From the NCBI GenBank assembly GCA_002490705.1, contig DKUO01000022.1, forward strand, positions 1-42,154: a DNA stretch of 42,154 nt, given 5' to 3'. Below, piece by piece: positions 25,122 to 32,694 of this stretch (position 1 is its first letter; each line of letters begins with the position of its first letter). This DNA comes from Lachnospiraceae bacterium UBA7202. Lineage in GTDB: Bacteria > Bacillota > Clostridia > Lachnospirales > Lachnospiraceae. The notes beneath the pieces were generated by a model, which was not told the origin of the DNA, did not search any database, and saw only the letters and a program-made list of their open reading frames with translations. Both the position numbers and the translations under genes were made by a program.

Positions 25122-27089
25122 TTATCCGCGGAGCGAAAAGCCGCTGACGAGCTGTTGTAGTTTGGATGCCTGTTCTGACAGCTCCTTGCTGGAAACCTCG
25201 CTCTCTTCGGCAGTCGAGGTATTGGACTGCACTACGTTGGAAATCTGGCCGAGCGCTACGGAAACCTGACTGATGGCTTCGGTCTGGCGCTCTATCGCTT
25301 CGGATACGATATTCATCTGTTCTGCGATCAGGGTAGACTTTTCTACCACATTTGTCACGGAATCTGTCACTTTTTTTGCAATCTCATTTCCGCCGTTGGC
25401 GGCTTCAATTGACCGTCTGATCAGCTCCATGGTCGCCTTTGCCGCCTCGTCAGATTTGGCTGCCAGCTCACGTATTTCTCCTGCGACAACGGCAAAGCCT
25501 TCACCGGCCGAACCCGCGTGTGCTGCCTCCACGGAAGCATTCAGAGCAAGAATGCTGGTTTGCAGGGCGATATCTTCAATAGTATCAATGATGTGGCTGA
25601 TTTCATCGGTAGAAGCCATAATTAAATTCATGGCCTGATTCAGGTTTTTGATGTAGTCATTGCTCTTTTGCAGTTCTTCCCCATTATAATCTACCAAGGC
25701 TTTTGCCTCTGTGACGTCCTGGGCTGTTTTTTTCGCATCCGTATCCATATCCGACATGGTCTGGGAAAGCTGCTCCACCGCGCTGGCCTGTTCTACTGCG
25801 CCCTGAGACAGCATGGAGCTGCTGGAAGCCATCTGACCCGCGTTGGCGGAAACATGCTCGGACGCTTCCACGATATCGCTCAGCGTGCTGTTCAGCTTTT
25901 CATTTATAATCCGCAGATAGTTTTGTAAATCGCAAAAATCACCGGGATAATAGGCATTGACGGCGTTTGTCGTCAGATCTCCGTTCGCGATTGCGCCAAG
26001 TACCGCACCGACTTCGTTTACAATAGCTTGAAAATGAGAAATCAGGCTGGAGATCGACTTTGCCAGGATATGTACCTCATCCTTGCTTTTCACCTCCGGC
26101 ACAGGACTCTTCAGATCGCCTTCTGCCAGCGCCTGCAGCCGGTCTGCACAGCGGACGATCGGCCTTGCAATCGAAAGGCTGAGAATCACGGATATCAGCA
26201 TAACGGCGATACAGAGTACGACGGTGACAATCACCTGTCTGGTATTTTTGACGTTGGCGTCGTGCATAAATTCGTCCTCGTCCATGGTTACCGCAACGCT
26301 CCATCCGTCTGTGCCCGGAATCGGCGTATATCCCTGAATATTATTGGAATTGTCTTCTGCATAAGAATAGAAAGCAATGCCGGTCTCACCGGATATCATT
26401 TTTCTTTCTATGGCAGCCAGTGTCTGTAAATCTTCGTCGTTTGGATTGGCAGCCGCTTCTTCCGTGATATTTTCCTGTTCCAATACCGCATCCACATCTC
26501 CGCAGGCAATGGTCACGCCGTTTTTATCCAGGATATAGGACTCGCCTTCTTCGCCGATCTGGATTTCTTCTACGATGGATTGCAGAATATTAGCGTCACA
26601 TTGGAAGTAGAGCACGCCATTTATGACGTCGCCCTCTTTGACAGGAGCGGAAACAATTAAAAACATATCATTCCCGGACACATAGGGAGAAGACATATAG
26701 ACGGTTCCCTTCAGAGCCTCCTGAAAAAAAGTTTCTTCGGAAATATCCGCATCGTGGGCGACGTCGTAGCCGTTCGTATCTGCCATACCGCCGGCGCGCA
26801 TGTAATACGTTTCCACTTTAGACTGGATAAAAGCCTGCTTATCCGCCGGCGTGGCCTGCGGGTCAGTCAGCGTCGGATTCGTTGCTATTTCCGCAACAAT
26901 AAGCGTATAGGTGGATATCATATTTTGAGCTGTGGACGCCGCAAGCGCGGTCGTTTCCGTCAGCGTTTTTTCAATAGCCGATATGGTGGAACTGCGGGTA
27001 GTTTCTACACTTTGCAGGCTATGGATGAGGGAGATCCCCAATGTCGCGGCCATGACCATAAGCATAATTTTCGTCTGTATTTTTTTCAT
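25122..27089 (-). CDS. Methyl-accepting chemotaxis protein with Cache sensor domain
   Basis: A 655-residue transmembrane chemoreceptor. An N-terminal helix (about 7-27) is followed by an extracellular double-Cache-type sensor (about 35-280, with YILDKNGVTIACGD and GTDGWSVAVTMDEDEF), a second helix (about 283-306), a HAMP domain (about 307-360) and the cytoplasmic coiled-coil signalling domain (about 400-655). The conserved hairpin tip reads SVEAAHAGSAGEGFAVVAGE. Cache domains often bind amino or organic acids, but the ligand is unknown. It signals to CheA/CheW, none of which lie in this window. It is monocistronic and converges on the terminator at 25071-25105. Confidence 0.95.
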   Translation of the reverse strand: MKKIQTKIMLMVMAATLGISLIHSLQSVETTRSSTISAIEKTLTETTALAASTAQNMISTYTLIVAEIATNPTLTDPQATPADKQAFIQSKVETYYMRAGGMADTNGYDVAHDADISEETFFQEALKGTVYMSSPYVSGNDMFLIVSAPVKEGDVINGVLYFQCDANILQSIVEEIQIGEEGESYILDKNGVTIACGDVDAVLEQENITEEAAANPNDEDLQTLAAIERKMISGETGIAFYSYAEDNSNNIQGYTPIPGTDGWSVAVTMDEDEFMHDANVKNTRQVIVTVVLCIAVMLISVILSLSIARPIVRCADRLQALAEGDLKSPVPEVKSKDEVHILAKSISSLISHFQAIVNEVGAVLGAIANGDLTTNAVNAYYPGDFCDLQNYLRIINEKLNSTLSDIVEASEHVSANAGQMASSSSMLSQGAVEQASAVEQLSQTMSDMDTDAKKTAQDVTEAKALVDYNGEELQKSNDYIKNLNQAMNLIMASTDEISHIIDTIEDIALQTSILALNASVEAAHAGSAGEGFAVVAGEIRELAAKSDEAAKATMELIRRSIEAANGGNEIAKKVTDSVTNVVEKSTLIAEQMNIVSEAIERQTEAISQVSVALGQISNVVQSNTSTAEESEVSSKELSEQASKLQQLVSGFSLRG

Positions 27090-27211
27090 TTTATGACGGT
27101 ATCCTTTTCCTGAGTTGTTTTATCTCTTGAATATGTATCAATGCTGGCGTTTCCCAGCTTCTTTATTTTACCTATATCTCAATTTTTTTTCAAGAATTTC
27201 TTCGTGAAAAG

Positions 27212-27220
27212 TGATATAAT
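27212..27220 (+). promoter_or_regulatory. Extended -10 promoter of the TlpA-CxxC-4Fe4S operon
   Basis: TGATATAAT is a TGn-extended consensus -10 box 38 bases upstream of the TlpA start. No consensus -35 was found at the right distance. Confidence 0.55.
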
Positions 27221-27258
27221 AATCAAAATAGAAATTTGCGATTTTGGGAGAGAACGGA

Positions 27259-27789
27259 ATGAAAAAGAGATATGTTGCAATACCTTGTATGATCATGCTA
27301 TTAGCGGCGCTGTTTTGCGGATGTGCGGGAGAAAGTTCTGTACAGGAAGCGGATCAGATTGCATTTACCTGTCAGGATGTGAATGGCAATTCGGTTTCGG
27401 AAACGATATTTTCCCAATCGAAGCTCACCATGGTAAATGTATGGGCGACCTATTGCAATCCGTGCCTGAGCGAGATGCCGGGGCTTGGCGAGCTGGCCGG
27501 AGAATATGAACCGGAAGAGTTTCAGATCATCGGCGTGATCAGCGATGTGCAGGAAGGCGCGGACGAGGAGACAGTTGACGCGGCGGCAGCGCTGATTGAG
27601 GCGACCGGCGCGGATTATACCCATCTGCTTTTGAGCGAAACTATTTATTTAACGCTTTTAAAGGATGTGACGGCTGTTCCCACCACTTTTTTCATCGATG
27701 AAAACGGTACGGTGTTGGATACGGTGGTGGGTGCGATGGAAAAATCGGCGTGGGAGGAAAAAATCAATGCGCTTTTGGAAGAACAGTAA
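27259..27789 (+). CDS. TlpA-family thioredoxin-like lipoprotein
   Basis: A 176-residue exported thiol-disulfide protein. The signal peptide ends LLAALFCGC, giving a lipoprotein anchored outside the membrane. The thioredoxin-fold domain has VNVWATYCNPCLSEMPGL with the active pair C66 and C69 (CNPC) and the cis-proline VPTTFFID near residues 145-152. The proteins of this family reduce or transfer electrons to extracytoplasmic thiols. The start at 27259 is chosen since the lipoprotein signal begins there. Its 3' end overlaps the CxxC micro-protein gene by 23 bases. The three genes form a recurring Clostridia set. Confidence 0.92.
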   Translation: MKKRYVAIPCMIMLLAALFCGCAGESSVQEADQIAFTCQDVNGNSVSETIFSQSKLTMVNVWATYCNPCLSEMPGLGELAGEYEPEEFQIIGVISDVQEGADEETVDAAAALIEATGADYTHLLLSETIYLTLLKDVTAVPTTFFIDENGTVLDTVVGAMEKSAWEEKINALLEEQ

Positions 27790-27919
27790 ACAGGCCGCAT
27801 GGCTGTGGGGTATTCTGGCGGGAATTGTATTTCTCGGTATCGGCGTGGCAGAGGGGCAGTTTGCCGTGATCTGGAGAAAGGCGACGATGATCTGCATGGA
27901 ATGTATCGGAATCGGGTGA
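27767..27919 (+). CDS. CD1871A-type CXXC-motif membrane micro-protein
   Basis: A 50-residue protein, too short for many gene finders. It begins at ATG 27767 with GGGAGG upstream and overlaps the TlpA gene by 23 bases in another frame. One transmembrane helix (about residues 11-35, LWGILAGIVFLGIGVAEGQF) is followed by KATMICMECIGIG, with cysteines C43 and C46 in the CXXC motif at the end. This matches the small CD1871A-family proteins seen between TlpA-like and 4Fe-4S genes in Clostridia. It ends four bases before the next gene, indicating coupling. Probable role: thiol or electron relay to the membrane Fe-S protein; this is inference. Confidence 0.88.
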   Translation: MRFWKNSKQAAWLWGILAGIVFLGIGVAEGQFAVIWRKATMICMECIGIG

Positions 27920-27923
27920 GCAC

Positions 27924-28754
27924 ATGAGGAGATTGCGGCTGATCGTACAAATTGTTTTTACTGTCCTGACAAACGGATATGCTTATGGATTTGCGAGCGG
28001 GAGAATCTATCAGGGGAAGTTAAAATATGCCTGTGTTCCCGGATTAAACTGCTATTCCTGTCCGGGTGCGGCGGCTTCCTGCCCGATGGGGGCGTTGCAG
28101 GCATTGTTGAATCAGAAAGGATTTCATATCCCCTTTGCGGCGCTTGGTTTTTTCTTTTTGTTCGGCAGTCTGTTGGGGCGCTTTGTCTGCGGATGGCTGT
28201 GTCCCTTCGGACTGGTGCAGGACCTTTTACATCGAATTCCTGTGTTTCGCAAAAGGAAAAACCTGCCGCTTCACCGTATTTTGAAGTATGGGAAGTATGT
28301 GGTTTTGTTCGGCCTGGTGGGCGTCGGGTCCCTGTTTTTATTCGGTGGATTCGCCAAGGCTCCTGCCTTCTGCAAATATTTGTGCCCTTCGGGTACGCTG
28401 TTTGGCGCGATTCCCCTGCTTGGTAAAAATGAGGCGCTGCGGGGGCAGATCGGATGGCTGTTTTTGTGGAAACTGGGGATTTTGCTGTTTATCGTCATTT
28501 TGTCCGTTAAGGTCTACCGCCCCTTTTGCCAGTATCTGTGTCCGCTGGGCGCGATCTATGGGTGGTTTAATCGTTTCAGTCTTGTGCGGATTCAGTGGGA
28601 AGAGGAAACTTGTATTTCCTGCGGAGCCTGTGAGAAGGCTTGCCCGGTGGGGCTTTCCCTACAGGAAATATCGCGGTCGCCGGAATGCATCCGGTGCGGC
28701 AGGTGCGTGGAAAATTGTCCGAAAAAATGTCTTCGTTTTATTGTAGGAAATTAG
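27924..28754 (+). CDS. 4Fe-4S-binding membrane protein (NapH/CcoG-like)
   Basis: A 276-residue integral membrane protein with about four helices. Three CxxxCP loops (CGWLCPFG, CKYLCPSG, CQYLCPLG) and an N-terminal CYSCPGAAASCPMG precede two C-terminal ferredoxin-type clusters (CISCGACEKACP and CIRCGRCVENCP, about residues 228-265). This is the NapH/YccM/CcoG pattern of membrane electron carriers. It receives or gives electrons across the membrane, here probably to the TlpA and CxxC partners. Start ATG follows the CxxC gene by four bases. The stop lies inside the promoter of the next gene. Confidence 0.93.
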   Translation: MRRLRLIVQIVFTVLTNGYAYGFASGRIYQGKLKYACVPGLNCYSCPGAAASCPMGALQALLNQKGFHIPFAALGFFFLFGSLLGRFVCGWLCPFGLVQDLLHRIPVFRKRKNLPLHRILKYGKYVVLFGLVGVGSLFLFGGFAKAPAFCKYLCPSGTLFGAIPLLGKNEALRGQIGWLFLWKLGILLFIVILSVKVYRPFCQYLCPLGAIYGWFNRFSLVRIQWEEETCISCGACEKACPVGLSLQEISRSPECIRCGRCVENCPKKCLRFIVGN

Positions 28755-28769
28755 GAAAGATTTTATAAT
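28741..28769 (+). promoter_or_regulatory. Sigma-A promoter of the 108-residue unknown gene
   Basis: TTGTAG (28741-28746), exactly 17 bases, TATAAT (28764-28769). The -35 box lies within the last codons of the 4Fe-4S gene. Confidence 0.75.
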
Positions 28770-28783
28770 ATAAGAGTAACTAC

Positions 28784-28799
28784 TTGATATGTTTATCAA
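28784..28799. promoter_or_regulatory. Palindrome in the leader of the unknown gene
   Basis: TTGATA (28784-28789) and TATCAA (28794-28799) with a four-base spacer form a perfect 6-4-6 inverted repeat just after the likely start point, followed by TTTTT. It may be an operator or a weak terminator. Confidence 0.5.
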
Positions 28800-28826
28800 T
28801 TTTTGTTTGAAAGGGGAATTGGTTGT

Positions 28827-29153
28827 ATGGATGAGGTCAGATTTATCAAATTGAAAAATCAGGGCGCTTTTGTTGCCCGTATGCAGATTTCATGGAAGAA
28901 GTCGAACAGGGGCGGTACTTATGAGCCAGACGGGTATCACGATATATGTGTTGCGGCAGAGCGCACAATTGATTTAGCGGATACGGATATTCTCGATGGC
29001 GCAGATGTAACTTTGATCGTACATGTTGTGGCAGGCGGAAATCTTTGGTCACAGGACAGATTCACATTTGACAAAGAATGCGGAAAAATGGCGTCCTATT
29101 TAATCAAAGGTACAACTATGAATCCGAAAATCAGGTTGGAGAGTTATAAGTAG
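28827..29153 (+). CDS. Hypothetical small beta-rich protein
   Basis: A 108-residue cytoplasmic protein with no signal peptide or membrane helix. Alternating hydrophobic residues suggest a beta-sandwich (FIKLKNQGAFVARMQISWKK at the start and VTLIVHVVAGG in the middle). A GYHDICVAAERTIDL block lies at about residues 37-51 and GTTMNPKIRL near the end. AAAGGGG lies about ten bases before ATG 28827. It has its own promoter and palindrome. I cannot place it in a family. Its overall shape recalls small secreted beta-sandwich toxins and lectin-like proteins, but nothing here proves that. Confidence 0.7.
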   Translation: MDEVRFIKLKNQGAFVARMQISWKKSNRGGTYEPDGYHDICVAAERTIDLADTDILDGADVTLIVHVVAGGNLWSQDRFTFDKECGKMASYLIKGTTMNPKIRLESYK

Positions 29154-29199
29154 GTTTTTTTATTGTAAAGTGATAAGCAGGACAGAGGGGAGCGCAGCT

Positions 29200-30471
29200 G
29201 TGAAGGGAACTGACAGGGCGGAGTTTACAAGGGCGATGAAGTCCACACATACCATTTTGCTGCCGGATATGCTGCATTACCACAATGCGCTTTTACAGGC
29301 GGCCTTTGCCTCCTGCGGATATCATTTGGAGATCCTTCCTGAGGAAAAGAATTTACAGGGGTATGCGCTGCCCTATATCAGCAGTGATTATTGCTTCCCG
29401 ACAGTGTTGATTCTCGGACAGGTATTGGCGGCACTGCGGTCGGGACGCTATCAACCGGACCGGATTGCTTTTATGGAGCCGCAGGCCGGAGGGGCGTGCC
29501 GTGCCGGCAATATTTATAACTCCATCATTCAAAGTTTGAAAAAGGCCGGATACAGCCAGATACCGGTGATTTCTTTAAATGCCTTCGGGCAGGAGAAACA
29601 TGCCGGATTTACGATTACGCCAAAGCTGTTGTCTGCCGCCGTTGCCGCCGTCTGCTATGGCGATCTGCTCATGACGCTTTATCAGCAGGTGAGGCCCTAT
29701 GAATGCAGGCGGGGCGAGGCCAAAGCCTGTTGGGAGCGCTGGATTAAAATATTGTGTGCGGATATCGCGGCCGGGAAAAATATTTCCGGAAAAAAGCGTA
29801 AGGAGCGGTATCGGCAGATTGTTCGTGACTTTGCAACGATTCCGGTGGAGGACAGGAAGATTCGGCGGGTCGGGATTGTGGGAGAGATTTATATTAAATT
29901 TTCACCCATCGGAAACCGGCATTTGGAACAGTTTTTGCGGGAGCAGGACTGTGCGTACCGCATGGGCGGATTTGTGAATTACTGCATTTATTTGGTGGAC
30001 AGCGAACGGGAGGACCAGATGCTTTGCGGGGCTGGGCGGCTGGCGCGGAAAGCCTGTGAGGCGGTGCTTCGCTATCTGACCCGTATGCAGCAGGATATCA
30101 ACCGGAGTATTGCGGAGGAAAGCAGCTTTTTGCCGGATGCGGATTTTGCGAGGATGAAGGAAATGGCGGCGCCAATTATTCACAGCGGCTGTCATACGGG
30201 GGACGGCTGGCTGGTCGCGGCGGAGGTGGCGGATCTGGCGGAGAAGGGGTATGAGAATATTTTGATTGTACATCCCTTCGGCTGTCTTGTCAGCCATGTG
30301 TGCGAACGAGGGATTATGAAGAAGCTGCACGAGTTGTATCCCCAGGTGAATATCCATACGGTGGAATACGATTACGATTCCTCCAGGGCCTTGCAGGAGA
30401 GCCGCATTTTGCTGGGAATCAGCGGGAATATTGGGAAAGGCGGCAGACGGAATGAAACAGTTTGTAATTGA
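29200..30471 (+). CDS. Stand-alone C-terminal part of a 2-hydroxyacyl-CoA dehydratase/activase-type protein
   Basis: A 423-residue protein that matches the last third of the large (about 1400-residue) BadF/activase-2-hydroxyacyl-CoA dehydratase fusion proteins of Clostridia. Recognisable blocks: SSDYCFPTVLILGQVLAAL with C65, GGACRAGNIYNS with C100, YGDLLMTLYQQVRPYE, VGIVGEIYIKF, GDGWLVAAEVADL and a terminal VEYDYDSSRALQESR. The N-terminal activase halves are absent and no such gene lies upstream. The GTG at 29200 is chosen because GAGGGGAG lies eight bases upstream. It overlaps the esterase gene by 20 bases, implying an operon. The cysteines could still bind an Fe-S cluster; catalytic activity is uncertain. 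Confidence 0.78.
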   Translation: MKGTDRAEFTRAMKSTHTILLPDMLHYHNALLQAAFASCGYHLEILPEEKNLQGYALPYISSDYCFPTVLILGQVLAALRSGRYQPDRIAFMEPQAGGACRAGNIYNSIIQSLKKAGYSQIPVISLNAFGQEKHAGFTITPKLLSAAVAAVCYGDLLMTLYQQVRPYECRRGEAKACWERWIKILCADIAAGKNISGKKRKERYRQIVRDFATIPVEDRKIRRVGIVGEIYIKFSPIGNRHLEQFLREQDCAYRMGGFVNYCIYLVDSEREDQMLCGAGRLARKACEAVLRYLTRMQQDINRSIAEESSFLPDADFARMKEMAAPIIHSGCHTGDGWLVAAEVADLAEKGYENILIVHPFGCLVSHVCERGIMKKLHELYPQVNIHTVEYDYDSSRALQESRILLGISGNIGKGGRRNETVCN

Positions 30472-31132
30472 CGGCAAAACGATTTCCCTCTATCCGGGCG
30501 GGGAGAAGAACAGTTCGATTGTATATCTGAATACCTGCGCAGGGGAGGACGGGCAGGTGTATCAGGCGTTACAGGATAACGGCTGTAGGGATGTGACGCT
30601 GGCGGCTATCAGTGGCTTAGAGTGGCATCATGATATGGCGCCGTGGGAGGTCTCGCCGGTTTCAGAAAAGGATATTCCCTGCACAGCGGGCGCGGACGAC
30701 TACCTGCGGCTTTTGACAGAGAAAATTGTGCCGGAGGTGGAAGGGGAACTTGCGGAAGCAGCTTTGTGGAGGGGACTTGCGGGCTATTCCCTTGCGGGGC
30801 TGTTCGCTTTTTATGCGCTGTATCGGACGGACTCTTTTTCCAGAGTTGCCAGTGTGTCAGGCTCTCTCTGGTTTCCGGGTTTTCAGGAGTACGTGTTTTC
30901 CCACGAAATGAGGAGAAAACCGGACCGCCTTTACCTTTCGCTGGGCGACCGGGAATGTAGGACCAGGCATCCGTATTTGAAGACGGTTCAGAAGCGCACG
31001 GAGCAGATCGCGGCTTTTTGCAGGAGCAGGGATATGAATATGATTTTGCAGATGAATCCCGGTAATCATTTCCAGAACAGCGTGCAAAGGACGGCGGCGG
31101 GCATCGCCTGGCTGGCGGGGACAAAGGAATAG
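30452..31132 (+). CDS. Alpha/beta hydrolase (esterase-like, siderophore-esterase type)
   Basis: A 226-residue alpha/beta hydrolase. The nucleophile elbow is GYSLAG with S113, followed by LFAFYALYRTDSFSRVASVSGSLWFPGF, typical of the Fes/IroE-like esterase group. D166 in SLGDRE and H206 in PGNHFQN complete a plausible triad. The start at 30452 lies in the end of the previous gene (20-base overlap) with GGGAAAGG upstream. There is no signal peptide, so it works in the cytoplasm. Substrate unknown; hydrolysis of an ester or lactone is likely. Confidence 0.85.
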   Translation: MKQFVIDGKTISLYPGGEKNSSIVYLNTCAGEDGQVYQALQDNGCRDVTLAAISGLEWHHDMAPWEVSPVSEKDIPCTAGADDYLRLLTEKIVPEVEGELAEAALWRGLAGYSLAGLFAFYALYRTDSFSRVASVSGSLWFPGFQEYVFSHEMRRKPDRLYLSLGDRECRTRHPYLKTVQKRTEQIAAFCRSRDMNMILQMNPGNHFQNSVQRTAAGIAWLAGTKE

Positions 31133-31261
31133 ATTGTCCAGTCGCTACCGTCAGGTGTCCAAATACAACAATCCTTCTTCCTTTTCCCCGAACACTTGCC
31201 GATACAATAGGGGACGGGAATCATCCTTATGGATGATAAAACATTGACAGGGGGAGTCGGA

Positions 31262-32014
31262 TTGAATATAGCGATTTGCGATGACGAGGAAAATATACGC
31301 GCTTATATCAAGAAACTGATAGAGAGACAGACAAAAGACTGTCGGGTCATGGAGTTTTCTTCCGGGGATGAGTTGCTGCGGTTCTGGCGGGAGAAAGACT
31401 GCGGACAGATCGATATTCTTTTTCTTGATATTTCCATGGATGGCGTTGACGGCATGGAAATAGCGGAACAGATCAGAAACTGGAAAGCGGAAAGGGAGGA
31501 ACCTCTGTGGGGGAGCCTGCCTTTGCTGATTTTTGTGACAGGTTATCCCGAATATATGCCGAAGGCTTTTTCGGTCAATGCGTTTCAGTATTTGGTGAAG
31601 CCAATCGACGAAAAGGAATTTGAAAATGCGTTTGCCCAGGCTTTGCGGGAGTGCCGTTATCTGGATACCAAAAAGAACGTTGAACCGAGGGAAATACTGG
31701 TCAGAACCGGAAGCATTACAAGGAGCGTTCCGGTGGATGATATTTATTATATCGAGAGCAGTAACAGGAAGATTATTGTTGTCATGCAGGATGAAGAGGT
31801 AGGCTGTTACGGACAAATCGGCGGGATGGAACGGGAATTGCAGGAGGGCTTTTTTCGTATTCACAGAGGGTATCTGATCAACATGAAATATGTGGAGAGT
31901 TACAGCAGGACGGAAGTGCGGATGAAAAACGGCGGCCGCCTTTTGATTTCCAAGTATAAATATCAGGATTTTGTAAAGGCATATCTGGAATATATTTCGG
32001 AGGAGGGGAAATGA
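31262..32014 (+). CDS. LytTR family response regulator
   Basis: A 250-residue response regulator. The receiver domain (about 1-130) starts LNIAICDDEENIRAYIKKL, with the phosphoacceptor in ILFLDISMDG; the LytTR DNA-binding domain covers about 145-250 (VDDIYYIESSNRKIIV, FFRIHRGYLINMKYV). A TTG start at 31262 is preferred since GGGGGAG lies five bases upstream and family members begin at this point; ATG 31229 would add 11 residues. Its stop overlaps a new ATG by four bases (32011) with a strong AGGAGGGG, where the partner kinase gene should be, but only a stub follows. Confidence 0.9.
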   Translation: MNIAICDDEENIRAYIKKLIERQTKDCRVMEFSSGDELLRFWREKDCGQIDILFLDISMDGVDGMEIAEQIRNWKAEREEPLWGSLPLLIFVTGYPEYMPKAFSVNAFQYLVKPIDEKEFENAFAQALRECRYLDTKKNVEPREILVRTGSITRSVPVDDIYYIESSNRKIIVVMQDEEVGCYGQIGGMERELQEGFFRIHRGYLINMKYVESYSRTEVRMKNGGRLLISKYKYQDFVKAYLEYISEEGK

Positions 32015-32094
32015 GTCCGGCAGGAGGTGTTTCGGGTTACGGTCATGTTACAGCAGACTGTGCAACCAAATCAAAAATTTGGGTGGTAGTATAG
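32011..32094 (+). pseudogene. Remnant of the partner GHKL histidine kinase gene
   Basis: A start codon with a strong AGGAGGGG site overlaps the response regulator stop (ATGA), which is where the kinase gene is found in AgrA/AgrC-type pairs. Only 27 codons follow. In another frame 32015-32089 reads EVFRVTVMLQQTVQPN and then KFGW before a stop, resembling the last beta strand and tail of a GHKL ATPase domain. This suggests an internal deletion that joined the first codons to the tail out of frame. The match is short, so it is inferred. Confidence 0.5.
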
Positions 32095-32133
32095 CGAAGG
32101 GGCTCTTTACAATAACCAAAGAAGTGGTGGGAT

Positions 32134-32694
32134 ATGGAAGACAGGGATATTATTGCGCTGTATTTGGAGCGGAATCAAGAGGCGATAGCCGAGACAGAGA
32201 AAAAATACGGCAGGTATTGCTATTCGATTGCCTATAACATACTTTGTAATTCAGAGGATGCAAAAGAGTGCGTAAATGATGCTTTGATGAATGCGTGGAA
32301 CAGTATACCGCCGCATAGGCCGGATGTCTTGTCTGCTTTTCTGGGGAAACTCACACGTTATGTCAGCCTGAAAAAATGGCGGTACGCAAGAACGCAGAAG
32401 CGTGGCGGTGGTGAAATAGCTCTTGCCTACGAAGAGCTTTCCGATTGTATTCCGGGCGGCAAGTCTGCGGAGGAAGAGGTGCAGGAGAAAGAGCTTGCAA
32501 AAATGATAGATTGCTTTCTCGATGAATTACCCGCGATCGAACGCCGTATTTTTATCTGCCGCTATTGGTATTTTGACGATATTGCTGCCATCAGTAAGCA
32601 GTTTGGGTTTAGCAACAGTAAAGTAAAATCAATGCTGTACAGAACCCGCAAAAAGCTGTTACGCAGGTTAACGGAAGAAGGGGTTTTTATATGA
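32134..32694 (+). CDS. ECF-type RNA polymerase sigma factor
   Basis: A 186-residue sigma-70 family protein with regions 2 (about 20-85, CYSIAYNILCNSEDAKECVNDALMNAWN in outline) and 4 (about 125-178, IERRIFICRYWYFDDIAAISKQFGFSNSKVKSML in outline). It belongs to the Clostridia ECF type that lies upstream of DUF4179 genes; the next gene overlaps its stop by four bases (ATGA). It is a separate set from the sigma factor at 4467-4985. No promoter was identified in the short gap upstream. Function: control of a small regulon, signal unknown. Confidence 0.92.
   Translation: MEDRDIIALYLERNQEAIAETEKKYGRYCYSIAYNILCNSEDAKECVNDALMNAWNSIPPHRPDVLSAFLGKLTRYVSLKKWRYARTQKRGGGEIALAYEELSDCIPGGKSAEEEVQEKELAKMIDCFLDELPAIERRIFICRYWYFDDIAAISKQFGFSNSKVKSMLYRTRKKLLRRLTEEGVFI

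Noticed and set aside
27090..27180. Possible sigma-D (flagellar) promoter upstream of the chemoreceptor, TAAA followed by GCATTGATA
   Set aside because: The spacer is 17 rather than about 15 bases and the -10 match is poor, so it cannot be supported.
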